64,000 bases of DNA from Acanthosepion lycidas (lineage: Eukaryota; Mollusca; Cephalopoda; Sepiida; Sepiidae), in NCBI GenBank assembly GCA_963932145.1, contig OZ010573.1:29761284-29825283 (forward strand). The letters run 5' to 3'. The notes below the pieces were generated by a model. It ran no database searches and had not been told where the DNA came from. It saw nothing but the letters and a program-made list of their open reading frames with translations. Made by a program: the position numbers and the translations under genes. Below are positions 1-9,947 of the stretch, one piece after another (position 1 is the stretch's first letter; the number at the start of each line of letters is the position of its first letter).

Positions 1-413
1 TATAAATTTTCATGTGATCTTCTAATTTTTTTTCTTTTCGGTATATAAATTATATTAAAAATTGTATGTATGCTTTATATATCCAAGTGCATTCAGCCAT
101 ACTTATAACCCTTATTAAGGAGGAATTTTATTTTACTATTAACTGAATATATGGACTGTTTTATGTATGTATCTTGAGTTATTGGAATGTTTTATATTCC
201 AAAAATGCTCAGCTCATTGTGGCTGTGTTCATTGTTGATATTATTGAGTTTTGGCTTTTTCTTTTTTATTAATAATACTTCACAATGATGATAAATATAT
301 ACCTATCCAGTCATAAACTAATAGATGACCAGAAGGAATTCCTAAATTTTGGACCAAATTGTCATCTCTAGCCTAAATTTGACTTCCTCACAAAGAAAAC
401 TAGTATCAAAATT

Positions 414-1610
414 TTGCACCAGTCATTCCAAATGGAAAATTGCAAATTAATAAAACTCCTTCCAAACCTCAAAGATCTTCTTAAGGTAGAATATCTAAAA
501 GGCCGTATTTCTCCCAATAGCTATAACAACATTCCAACAACAAATCTCAAAGCTGCTGCAAAAGAACTAAAAATAATACTAATATCGTCATCAGAAGAGC
601 TGATAAATCCAATACTTATGTAATTTTAGAGAAATTGGATTATTGCCAAAAATTACAGCACTTCATTGATGACCAGTCTAAATTTACAAAATTAAGTATA
701 AACACCAATGACACTCTAAAAAAATCTGTTAACAAACTCATAACATCTAATACTGCTGATGTAGGATCCTTGAAAATCAACAAAATTATTGGAGATTACC
801 AACAGGATACCTATATGAAAATGTTAAAATACACAAACCTGGATATCCATTACAACCAATTATTCTACAGATCCTCTCATCAATATACTAATTGTCAAAA
901 TACCTCAATGTTATTACTTCATATCTATCTATCAATTATAGCATCAAATCAACTCATGAATTTTTCCAAATCCCTTAAACTACAAAATCAAAACAAGGCA
1001 TTCTAGTGACATTTGATGTAAAAATATTTATTTACAAATGTCCGCATTGATGAATATAATCTTTAACTTTGTATATAAAAATAATTCAATTCCATCTCCA
1101 TCCTTCAAACCCAATATTCACAAAATATTATTGCATGCCTGCACAACTAAACTTCTATAACCAAAACAGAAAAATTTACACTCAAATTAATGGAGTAAGT
1201 ATCGGAAATCCTCTTGATGCCTGTTTCTCTATTATATGTTCCACATAGAAAACATGGTATTTAAAAAAAGTTACTAAACCAAAAATATATGTCTTCTATG
1301 TAGATGATATCTTTATTTTAGCTAAGAACAAAAACAAAATTGATAATCTCAAAACTACATTAAAAAAAAGTTCTGTCCTCAACTTTACCTATAAACTTAG
1401 CAAAAAAAAAATAAACTCCCATTCTTGGATGTTCTTGTAGAGTCTATATAATGCGTTAACTACTTTGTTATATTTAAAGCCATAAGTAAAAACTCTTGCC
1501 CTCTTAATTTTATTAGTCAATGTCCTCTCAGATATAAAATAGGTGTTATGAAAAATTTCCTTATGAGAGTGCATGAGAATTCATCTCCTTATCCATTTTT
1601 CTTTAAATAC
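414..1610 (+). pseudogene. Penelope-like element reverse transcriptase remnant
   Basis: This is a decayed reverse transcriptase of a Penelope-like retroelement. Read across frames, it keeps the expected order of blocks: a DDQSKFTKLS-type N-terminal block (about 640-700), a K-I-H-K-P-G-Y-P-L-x-P-I block (826-870, read as GLPKIHKP..PLRPI in the family), a VTFDVK block (about 1010; family SFDV), a QINGVSIGNPL block (about 1178-1216; family Q.dGvaMGsPL), the catalytic YVDD (1297-1308) and a CPLRYKIGVMK block near 1500-1560. Several frameshifts and stops break it into two short ORFs plus unlabelled pieces, so it cannot make protein. No GIY-YIG endonuclease was recognised. The terminal repeats of the same element type begin just downstream at 1,636. 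The family call rests on block order plus the termini. Confidence 0.8.
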
Positions 1611-1635
1611 CTCAATACACTATCTACATAGTCCG

Positions 1636-1884
1636 GACTATCATCCTCATCTTTGTTGCCATATTTATCACAATGTTTTGGCTGTTGTATGCTCTGGCCT
1701 TCTTCAGGTGGTTGGAATGTTGAACTGAACCCTTTATTCGACATGGTACATGGAACTAGAACAGTCTACCCCAGCGAGTGAAATAAAGGGTTCAGTTCAA
1801 CATTCCAACCACCTGAAGAAGGCCAGAGTGTACAATGGCTGAAACACTGTGATAAATATGGCAACAAAGATGAGGATGATAGTC
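1636..1884. repeat. PLE terminal sequence as a 103-bp inverted repeat
   Basis: Positions 1636-1738 and 1782-1884 are near-perfect inverted copies separated by a 43-bp loop. The plus-strand arm carries CTGAAGA (1813-1819), GGCC (1821-1824), GGCT (1837-1840) and GAAA (1841-1844). That is the box order of a hammerhead ribozyme core, as reported for Penelope-like element ends. I could not identify a clear NUH cleavage triplet, so activity is not claimed. The same terminal sequence recurs, in both orientations, near 2.3, 8.7, 8.8, 9.25, 17.0, 18.7, 50.6, 51.1, 55.85, 56.0 and 62.1 kb. Confidence 0.8.
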
Positions 1885-2270
1885 AAAACAATGTAAATAG
1901 TGTACATAATACCTCATCTCAAAAATATAGACAGATACTTAAGAACTCAATAATGTGAAACAAATGCTTGTTCATAATGGTTTTTCAAACCATCTTATAA
2001 ATTACCGTATTAGACTTTTTCTTTCTAAGGTAACCAATAGCAACACTGAACATATAGAAAATTTTTCTCAAAAGGAAGACACTTAGCTCCCAGTGGAAGA
2101 AACTTTCACCTTTTCTCTTGAAGGAAGCACCTCATGGCTTTTCTTTGATGTATCTGAACTCCTAGCATTACTATTTTGGCACTTTGAAATCATTATTAGA
2201 AAACAATAACTTTATTTCTGGGAATGAACATAGCTTAAAAGAAAAAGAAGAAAAGCTGCGGATATCACTT
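1885..2270 (+). pseudogene. Possible start of a second PLE coding region
   Basis: Downstream of the plus-strand PLE arm, a decayed reading contains a stretch resembling the N-terminal part of PLE ORFs (LVHNGFSNHLINYRIRLFL at about 1965-2025). This is what would be expected if the plus arm is the 5' end of another copy. The frame is broken within 150 bases and no catalytic motif follows. Low confidence. Confidence 0.35.
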
Positions 2271-2289
2271 TTGGTCCTCCTTAAAACTT

Positions 2290-2400
2290 AACAAACTAAC
2301 ATTTACATTTGGACTAACATCCTCATCTATGTTATTATCCAGCTTTCTTACCGTGTCTACCTGGGTGACCTTCAGGGAATTTTGAATTGAACACCTTATT
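2290..2400 (-). repeat. Degenerate PLE terminal sequence
   Basis: The stretch contains the minus-strand hallmark of the PLE end (catcctcatctatgtta, then a decayed ccttcaggga..gaattgaacacc block). It is more diverged than the pair at 1.6-1.9 kb. Confidence 0.5.
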
Positions 2401-2456
2401 TAATCAGGTGTAGATTCTTCTTGTTCCACTATCTATGTCTAGGGATATCTCGCCAT

Positions 2457-3030
2457 TTTTTTTTTAATCATTTCACCCCAAGCAAGGCAATAAAGCCACT
2501 AAGAGGCAAGGCAATACTGAGTGTGATAGAGTAAGAAAAAAAGGAAACATTATTGAAAGAGAACAATAAAAGGACAAGACAGAAGATAACAATTGACATT
2601 GATCATCAAAAATTTAAATTCAAAGTCAACTGGAAAAGTAAGAAGCCAAAAGAGAGTTCCACAAGTGAGAAAAGAAACTGCTAACACAGAACTTACGATT
2701 ACATGTAACCCATTTCATCTGTAAAATGATGAGACCTAACTGCCACTTAAATCCATAAAGTCAAAGAGGAAAACTTGTCAGAACAATTACCATGAAAATA
2801 TTTATAGAAAAGGTACAGGGAAGCTATGTAATGGTAATTGAAAAGTGAAGGTGAGATGCCAATTCAGGACCAATAATATTACAGATTCTTTGTATTTAAT
2901 CAAGAATCTCTAAATGTATAGCAGAAGCACCATACCAGATGTGATGGCAATATTCAATGCTTGGATGAATGGTAGGCTTATAAATGTGTAAAATAGTTTC
3001 TGGCAAGAAAAATTTTATTCTTATTTGGTA
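2457..3030 (-). mobile_element. LINE-A 3' end fragment
   Basis: This is a 5'-truncated minus-strand copy of a CR1/Jockey-like non-LTR retrotransposon. Its 3' end is the T-run at 2457-2467 followed by the family 3' UTR (ttcaccccaagcaaggcaat on the plus strand). Further in, the minus strand reads ASLYLFYKYFHGNCSD, matching the C-terminal region after the RT domain in the better copy at 34.8-36.4 kb. Stops and frameshifts are frequent. The 3' tail recurs at 26.5, 34.8, 42.8, 46.7, 48.05, 50.13 and 55.2 kb. Confidence 0.75.
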
Positions 3031-3059
3031 CTGCTCAGTTCACTTTTTTCCACTGAATC

Positions 3060-3600
3060 AAAGTCTGTACTACAGAGCTCATGAATTGAACATACTATTA
3101 CTATGCCACCAAATTTACAAGCCAATGGCATGATGCCATTATCTCATGTGGCAATAAGGCAAGTTGATTTTGGGATCATGGTATTGCACTCAATTTGAAA
3201 GTTTGACATAATAAATAATGATACAAAATATTTTTTCACAAATCATAACCGTTTTTTGAGGAAACAAGTTTAAAGAATAACTTTAAAGCTTGCAGAAGTT
3301 TTTTCAAATAATGAAGTGCAAGAGATTTTAATGCATGGAATGATGTTGGAGTTGCCGAATTTACACAAGGTGCAGAAAAAATAGTTAAATTAACTACTGA
3401 AGCTTCAAAAATTATATATGGACAAGAAGCAAGGTACAAACACATTACCAAATCAGTATGCAGTCAAATAAAACCTTCATTTACTTCAAAGGAAAATTAT
3501 ACTAAACAATTTCGTTATTATGTAATATGTTATACAGTACAGTTGTTTAAGTGTGATTTTTCAATAAACACTGCAAATTTAAAACAATTTTGTTTTTATT
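3060..3600. other. Unassigned AT-rich stretch
   Basis: No RNA, repeat or coding family is recognised here. The 71-codon minus-strand ORF within it has no recognisable domain and is most likely chance. Confidence 0.4.
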
Positions 3601-3930
3601 TTTTTTTTAACCATGAACCGTAGGGACACCATGTGTACTGCAGCTGCAGTAGAAGTGGTGTTTCTTGGGCAAGATAGCCTGACAGAGCCCAACCTTCTTC
3701 AGGCCAGTTTTGAATTCTGAGTTTTTCCTTATCTTAGAATGGTTGCCACTCAAGTCTATAGTCTGTCCTGCTATTTACCCATAGTGGGGAGGAGAAAAAT
3801 AGGATTCATACCTTTCGCAAGGGTATTAGCTTGTAAGTGAATGTAGTGAATCTGACTGGAATTTGAACTCAACTCTCTGATTCCTCAATCTGAGCTGCTA
3901 CACATTACTCTACCATGCCTCCCTAATTAA
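3600..3930 (-). mobile_element. tRNA-headed SINE
   Basis: Read on the minus strand, this starts near 3,930 with a tRNA-like head (gggaggcatggtagagtaat) with an A-box-like stretch and a B-box-like GTTCAAATTCC. A conserved body follows (ccttgcgaaaggtatgaatc, then the ctatgggtaaatagcagg block) and then a long tail to about 3,600. The head and body closely match the minus-strand copy at 53,395-53,580. They also match the tRNA-like half of the composite elements at 41.6 and 61.0 kb. This is a dead insertion, not a tRNA gene. Confidence 0.7.
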
Positions 3931-3939
3931 TTATGATCT

Positions 3940-4730
3940 AACAAATGGTATAAGATCTTGTTCTTTAATTAGCCTTTTTTTATAATCTTTTACCTTTTTT
4001 ACAGTTTCCACTTAGTGAATACAATAAAAACTTGTATATTTTGCTTGTGGTGATTCATAATTAGAATTCTGGTTTATATTTTCCATTCAATGAATCTAAT
4101 ACAAAAATTATCAACTTTATTTGGATTTATTCATGAAATAGACAAATTTTTATGTCAGTCTGCAGAAATTAGGTATTTCTGTATATTTTTCAGATGCTGT
4201 TTAAAACTAAATGCCCCAAAATTGGTAAAAGTTATTAATGTAAATTTTAATGTCAGTACTTATTATATCAAACCACAGATTTTGTACCATATGCAATGTT
4301 ATCTTAATAAAGTGAAAAATCAACCTGCCCTAAATTGGTACATTCCTCAGTTTACAACTTGGAGCCTTAAAACTAATTTCATTCTTTGTTGATGCTGCTA
4401 TCATTCTTGACTGTTTTCAACACTGCTTCCCTTTGCACAATACTGAAGCCTTACTGACATTTCTCTATATTTATTTATAGCCTACACCACCTGAATTTAT
4501 GTAAATTTATTTAGTTAATAGTGCTATAGTACTCTTATTGTTTGTAGTATCTTATAAAAACAATTACTATTTCAGAAATGGTATTTTTTTGGAAACAGCC
4601 TTTTTGGTCAGGATTAGCAGTTATTTATAGATTCCTGCCCTTTCTTCAAGTGTGTCATGACTATGTCTCTCACTTGCAATGATCTGTAGACTAATTTCTA
4701 ACAGCATGATCAAAAGGCAAAGGTTGATAA
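3940..4730. other. Unassigned AT-rich stretch
   Basis: No element family is recognised. A 100-codon ORF at 4090-4392 on the plus strand has no recognisable domain, biased Leu/Ile/Asn/Lys content typical of random AT-rich ORFs, and no supporting splice context. Confidence 0.4.
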
Positions 4731-4731
4731 C

Positions 4732-5016
4732 TGTTGAGTGTTTCTGTGAGAGTGTATTGAAATAAGGACAAACACATAGGTAGGGAAAAATACTGGTATA
4801 TCCAAAAAGGTATTTACAACAGAGAGATTAGTAGTCAAACGAACGCAGGTTAGTCAGTAACAATCAGAAAGAATATAAAGTCCAACTGTATCTTCCGGTA
4901 GAGAGACGGAAGTGTGATGGTCACCTGATCTCCCCAGAACTCTATAGAACTGTCCTATTAGTAGTAGAGAGATCAGTCCATTCTGATGAGAAGGTGGGTG
5001 CGCCCCAACACTAACA
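4732..5016. repeat. Possible solo LTR
   Basis: The segment begins TGTTGAGTG and ends near CCCCAACACTAACA, giving short TG...CA-type inverted ends about 285 bp apart. It is less AT-rich than its surroundings. No second copy was found in the window and no target duplication is obvious, so this is a weak call. Confidence 0.25.
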
Positions 5017-5019
5017 AAA

Positions 5020-6230
5020 AGATTTCATTCATTATCTCAGAGTTCAGATAATTAAAAATGATGTTTCTAACTCGTTATTGTAATAGAAATTTCTGTAATT
5101 TTCAGACTGCAAAGAACCTTTCCACTCTCTGCAATTAAAGGGTTAAAAGAAGAATTTGAAAGATTTTTAACCAATTTCACTTGATTTTGTCTTCTATATT
5201 TTAGTTTCTTCAGTGTTTAGTTTTAAAAGCTTCCATTTTTGTTTGTTTTGTGATTTCTTTTGATCAACAATTTTTTGCTTCAGGAAAATCTTTTTTTACT
5301 TTTTTTAGTTTCTATTTAGATATGATTTTTGCTTCGTGCATCCTTGTTTCAGAAATTTGTTTTTGTTTTGAATTCAAAACTTTCTGATTCACATTCTAAT
5401 TTTATTATACTTTCTTCATTTTTATCCTATTTTTTGTAGTTGTGAGGATTTCAACTTGACTTTTTCGAACTGTTATATACTTGTGTAATTCTATTTAACC
5501 TTTTAATCTATCTTCTATAAATTTTTGTAAATATGCACAGAAAAAAGAAAAAACTGCCAATAATTAAGAGAGACTAATTCACTAAATAAATAAAAAATAA
5601 AAATAAAGAAAAAGATGTTATTTTATTCTAATTATACAAACACTTCAAATCCTTTTTCTCCTTCCTAAATAATTTTTCTCTTCACATATTTTTTATTTAC
5701 TTCAATAATTTTAACTGAAAAATCTCAAAGAGGCATCATGCCATAGGCACTTTATTCGTTCATTATTTTTTCCTCATCTGCAGGTCCAGCACATTTACAA
5801 ATTAACAAAAATTTAGAGACTTCATTTTTAAGTCATTATTTTCATTTATTTAATTGGCTACAAAAGGTAATTTCCATTTGATACACTCCAGTAACAATTT
5901 TTATCTTTTTCTCGTGTCTTGACTTGAATTAATTTCTCATTTTTTGCAATAGGCCATTAAAGGGAAAAAAATAAATATCTTTGCAACAATTTTTAATAAC
6001 CTCAACAAATTATAATAAATACACTTCACATCATCAATGAAGGATGGAGGACTTGAGAAATGTCTTAACAATAGATTGGTCATGGCTGACAAAAATGAAC
6101 TTTCTAATTTAATAATTTTATATTGCACGCACTTCTCTGAAAAAAATATTTAAAAAAAAATATTTTCTGTTGTTTTATAATGAACAAGAAAAGTAGTATT
6201 GTTTTATTTATAGTTTTACTCCATCTTATT
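5020..6230. other. Unassigned AT/T-rich stretch
   Basis: Strongly AT-rich DNA with many T-runs. I see no coding remnant, tandem repeat or dispersed repeat shared with the rest of the window. Confidence 0.4.
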
Positions 6231-6359
6231 GTTGCTTCTTATCTCAACTCTCTCAGTCAATATTCTCTTCATTATTACTATTTTTTCAAGGCTTGTGCAG
6301 AACTTAAGCAGAGCCGAAACTTCAAGTGGACATTGTGTATATAATACATTGCTAAAGAC

Positions 6360-6860
6360 AATGGAAAAATGGTCAGCTCCCTGTAACATTCCTCCTGCTT
6401 TCCTTTACTTTTGCAAGAGCCATATCAGGCTGAAAAATGGAGTACTGCTGCCATATATGGGCAAGAACTGCCTAGCCTTCACTCAGGTCCAAAAGCATCT
6501 TTGTGGGTGATGAATTATTTCCCACCCTACAACCCCTTTCCTACAGATGAAATGTGGCAAGCCTCTCACTACTCTATCGCTATTTTCAGTTCTAACCTTT
6601 ATGGTTAATACCCGCTATACCAGGCACATTGTAGTGAACTACCCTCATTCCTTTTGTATTCTATTAGTGAGATGTAAGTTCTACATGAGCAGCTTCTTCC
6701 TATGAACCACTGCTTTGTGAAACTGACTCCCAAGAGGATGCTTTCCCACTCACTACAATCTTAACCTGTTCAAGTCTACAGTTAGCCATTATCTTCCCTA
6801 TGTATCCCCGTAAACTGTAACTCTTACCCTGTAATCCTCTAAGTGGTTGTTGGGACTTGT
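6360..6860 (+). mobile_element. LINE-B C-terminal remnant
   Basis: Plus-strand remnant of a second CR1/Jockey-like LINE. Across frames it reads SHIRLKMEYCCHIW (about 6418-6460), then DVASLSLLYRYF-like and SSFFLRTTALWNSLPRGCFP-like blocks, and ends in an NLNLFKSTV-type C-terminus. This is the usual end of the LINE polyprotein. Related fragments lie at 16,135-16,345, 24,455-24,770 and 27,505-27,590. It is broken by many frameshifts. Confidence 0.7.
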
Positions 6861-7042
6861 ATAGACTGAACATTATTATAAAGACAAAGATATAAAAGAA
6901 AAAAGAAATTACTTGTTTCTCTTCAACTTGTTTTTCTTCCGATTCATTTAGACACTTCTCAGCCATACACTCTTCATTGTTATTATTATTTTATGACTAA
7001 TCTTACTCTATCTCGTTGTTTACTCTATTTTATTTTGGTTTG

Positions 7043-7275
7043 TGTTGTAACCTAAAAAAGGTTACGGAATGAGGAATAACCAAAACAGAGGTTAGAAATG
7101 AAATGGTAATCTTTATAACATCAACAAAATATAATACTCACCAGCGGCATGACATAGATAAACCACTGCTAGTGGTGGACTACTTAAACAGCATATTACC
7201 CCCACTAACAATAGTATCCAAAATATTTATAAGGATTGGGACATAACCATTAGTGTTCATAGGTATGCTATATAA
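7043..7275. repeat. LTR-like repeat, copy 1
   Basis: Begins TGTTGTAACCTA and is about 85% identical by eye to the segment starting at 7459. The TGTTG start and the later caccagcggcatgac block recall LTR ends. A related start is at 63,895. Flanked downstream by a CT-rich stretch (7276-7458). Confidence 0.55.
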
Positions 7276-7458
7276 CACTTTCTTTCTTTTTTCTTTTTTT
7301 ATTTCTTACTTCTATACTCCTTCATTGTTTTAATTCTTTCTTCTTCATTTTCTCTTCTTTCTTTTTTTTCTTTCTTTCTTCCATAATTCTTCTCTCTCTT
7401 CCTTACTTCTTTTGTTTGTCAGTCCGTTCATTCATTCATTCATTCATTCTGTCTGTCT
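7276..7458. repeat. CT-rich low-complexity stretch with ATTC and TCTG repeats
   Basis: Runs of ctttctttctt, then attcattcattcattc and tctgtctgtctg, fill the space between the two LTR-like copies. Confidence 0.8.
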
Positions 7459-7700
7459 GTTGTAACCTAGGAAAGGTTACTGAATGAGAAATAACCAAAA
7501 TGGAGGTTGGAAATGAAATGGTAATTCTTATAAAATCAACAAAATACAATACTTACTAGCAGCGTGAAGTAGGTAAACCACTGCTAGTGGTGAACTACTT
7601 ACACAGCATATTACACCCACTTACAATAGTGTCCAATGTATTTATGAGGATTGGGACAGACCCATTAATGTTCATATGCACGGTATATAACAGTTTACAA
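7459..7700. repeat. LTR-like repeat, copy 2
   Basis: Direct repeat of 7043-7275, starting 416 bases later, with the same TGTTGTAACCTA start. It continues into sequence (agtttacaagcaactaatg) absent from copy 1. No retroelement coding region sits between the copies, so they may be solo LTRs or a tandem duplication. Confidence 0.55.
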
Positions 7701-8640
7701 GCAACTAATGAAAGTATTACTTCATCTTAGTCTGACACAAGGCAATGAGAGTAGGACACCTGCTGAAAATCAAACTCTTAAATTTAATAATTTATCAGTC
7801 CTCAGCAGTGATTCCCAACCTAGGGTGCCAGCGTGAGATAGAATTTCACAGGTTGAAAGAGTTATTTCTGTACTTGAGTCATCACTAAACCAACTGCCAA
7901 TGAGCCTTGAGAGGGTTAGTCAGAAATTGTGGCACATTTGAAAATACTGACAGAATTATTTGGAGTATATTTTACCAATGGAGACTTGAAAATTTCACAA
8001 GTGGATCATAAATCTATATACCTACAATTTGGAGAATATGCCAGATGATATCTAGTTGAAAAATCTTTTTGAGTTACAAACAAACTGAGCTCTTGAAATT
8101 TAACTTTGAAGCAAGAAAGCAATGTGTGCCTTAATTCCATCTGTAATAATATTATTTGTGTGGATCTAGATTCAGTTCTCTTTTCATAATCAAGTCAAAT
8201 AATTGAGAAATCACCTGAATCCATAGACAGAGCAGCAGATTGGAGCCAGCAAAAAGGTTCTATGTTTTGATAAAAATCATGAACAATAAGTGGCAGTAAA
8301 GAAATCATTGAAAATTATGCTCACATTTGGGACTTGTTTTACTGTTTACAATTAGTTTGTAATTAGATTTTAATTGCTTAATTGATATTGGCATTTGTGT
8401 GGAGTTAAAAGCTTAAACTTTAAGTTCAAATTGCTCACCCACAGTAATATAAGCAGTAAAAAAAATAATCAGGTTGAATTATTTTAGGGTGGAGTAACAT
8501 TGATCAAACAATTCCTATGTGTGAAGGACATAGACGCAGCTCTCCAGAAAAGTTATATCAGATTCAGTTTAATAAATACTTTCATTTCTTCTTCATATTA
8601 ATTATATTTTTAAGTCATTGGAAATTCTTATAAGAAGCAT
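7700..8640. other. Unassigned stretch
   Basis: No recognised repeat or coding remnant. The short tctgacacaaggcaatgag segment near 7730 resembles tctggcacaaggtcacaata near 38,995, which hints at a diverged dispersed repeat. Confidence 0.35.
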
Positions 8641-8659
8641 TATCTTCATTATTAATTTT

Positions 8660-8877
8660 TAACAATATTCTATTATGTACACTATTTACATACAGGTTCT
8701 TGTCCTTAGCTTCATTGTTGTTGTTATCACGATGTTTTAGCTGTTGTCCTAACAACATAAAAGGAGAGTCGTTCAAATGTAAACAGTGTAAATAATGATA
8801 ATTCTTCATCACAGAAATTTAGGCAAGAGGTGATAACAACAACAAAGATGAGGATATTAGTCTAAATGTAAATACTG
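8660..8877. repeat. PLE terminal sequences, inverted pair
   Basis: A minus-strand copy (about 8671-8747, atcacgatgttttagctgttg) and a plus-strand copy (about 8773-8877, aacaacaaagatgaggatat) of the PLE end lie head to head, as at 1.64-1.88 kb but more diverged. The plus copy is interrupted at 8877 by repeat R. Confidence 0.6.
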
Positions 8878-9245
8878 TCCTGGGTTTGACGATAAACTAC
8901 ATCTGTGTCCTGGGTAAGACTGTAAACTTCATCTGAAAGCAAGGCCTCTGATCAGGAGGTTGTGAGGAGCATGGAACCACCTATCAATTGCTGGTGTTCC
9001 CAGGTCCACTTTGACCTGGGGTAGTAGCACCTATCAGGGTCCCAGCTGTGGGCAAATAGTTAACCCCCCCAAACTGTGGTCAAAACAATATAAAAGTGTA
9101 AAAATAAGTTTTAATAACACAAATACTTTTTTGTAAAAAAATTATTGCCAGCAATTCATTTTTTGAAAAAAAATATCACTAGCAATAAAAATTGTCGGCA
9201 TTAAATAACCCATTGAGGTTGATATGCTGTAAAACAAAACAAACC
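8878..9245 (+). mobile_element. Repeat R (SINE-like), sense on plus strand
   Basis: A 368-bp dispersed element. It runs from a tcctgggt..gacgataaactac start, through ggaaccacctatcaattgctgg and a T/A-rich section of short repeats, to the conserved end ggcattaaataacccattga..gttgatatgc..aaaacaaacc. It is flanked by a 14-bp direct duplication, aaatgtaaata(c/a)tg (8864-8877 and 9246-9259), so it inserted by target-primed retrotransposition into a PLE end. Other copies: 15,781-16,120, 33,088-33,626, 45,696-46,073 and 52,030-52,658. Confidence 0.8.
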
Positions 9246-9405
9246 AAATGTAAATAATGATAATTCTTCATCCCAGAAATTCAGACAAGAGATGATCAGA
9301 TGATAATAACAACAAAGATGAGGATATTAGTCTAAATGTAAATAATGATAACTGCTCATCCCACAAATTCAAGCAGAAGTTTTCCATTAATCTTACATGT
9401 GTTTG
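9246..9405 (+). repeat. PLE terminal sequence, tandem partial copies
   Basis: The unit aaatgtaaataatgataa..cttcatcccagaaattcag..aacaacaaagatgaggatattagtct occurs at about 9246-9332 and restarts at about 9333. With the pre-R copy, this makes a short tandem array of roughly 90-bp units. Confidence 0.65.
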
Positions 9406-9413
9406 CAGCTAGC

Positions 9414-9510
9414 ATAGCGAAGAAAACAGCGACTTACCTTGTCAAACCAAGTAACAACGTGTCACGTGTATTCTACGATGGAAAAAGTGGCAAAAAAGAA
9501 AACATGCTTA
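9414..9510 (+). repeat. 5' LTR fragment
   Basis: Matches the first 97 bases of the LTR at 11,053 (atagcgaagaaaac start), then stops abruptly where the RNase H remnant begins. Confidence 0.7.
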
Positions 9511-9511
9511 T

Positions 9512-9930
9512 GAGGTATGGGTCGATGCAAGTTCTCTCGCCACAGGGGTTTCGTTGGAGGTTAACGGAAGCATTGTAGAAGATGCATGTTGGCTGCGACC
9601 TGTGAAGGACGCCCAACATATCAATTTATCAGAATTGGATGCTATTCTGAAGGGCATCAATTTAGCATTACAGTGGAGCGCAACGGAGCTACACCTCTTC
9701 ACGGACTCCGTATGTGTGCACCGGTGGGTATCAAACATGCTCACTGGCAAAGCCAGAATACGAACTAAGGCGGCAGGTGAGATGCTGATCCAGAGGCGTT
9801 TGAGTACTCTTGAAAAGCTGATTCAAGAGTATAACTTATTGATCATGATAAGATTAGTAACGTTGAGTGAGAATCGGACGGATAAGCTCACCATAGTACC
9901 GCAACGATGGTATGATATGATAAAGAAGGA
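9512..9930 (+). pseudogene. Retrotransposon RNase H domain remnant
   Basis: A frameshifted reading gives VWVDASSLATGVSLE at about 9518-9563, then continues in the 9554-9964 frame with NLSELDAILKGINLAL and LHLFTDSVCVHRWV. These hold the expected RNase H acidic positions (D in VDAS, E in LSELDA, D in FTDS). A KADALTRVPQ-type block has decayed to RTDKLTIVPQRW near 9870. One frameshift near 9554 and later stops prevent expression. The domain would degrade the RNA strand of the RNA-DNA hybrid. Confidence 0.75.
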
Positions 9931-9947
9931 AACTGAACACGCCCGAT

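Noticed and set aside
1813..1860. A complete, active hammerhead ribozyme
   Set aside because: Core boxes fit, but I could not place an NUH cleavage triplet with a supporting stem III, so only a resemblance is claimed.
4090..4392. A 100-residue plus-strand protein
   Set aside because: Composition typical of random AT-rich ORFs, and no domain or splice signals.
4732..5016. A firm solo-LTR call
   Set aside because: TG...CA-type ends only; no second copy or target duplication, so kept at low confidence.
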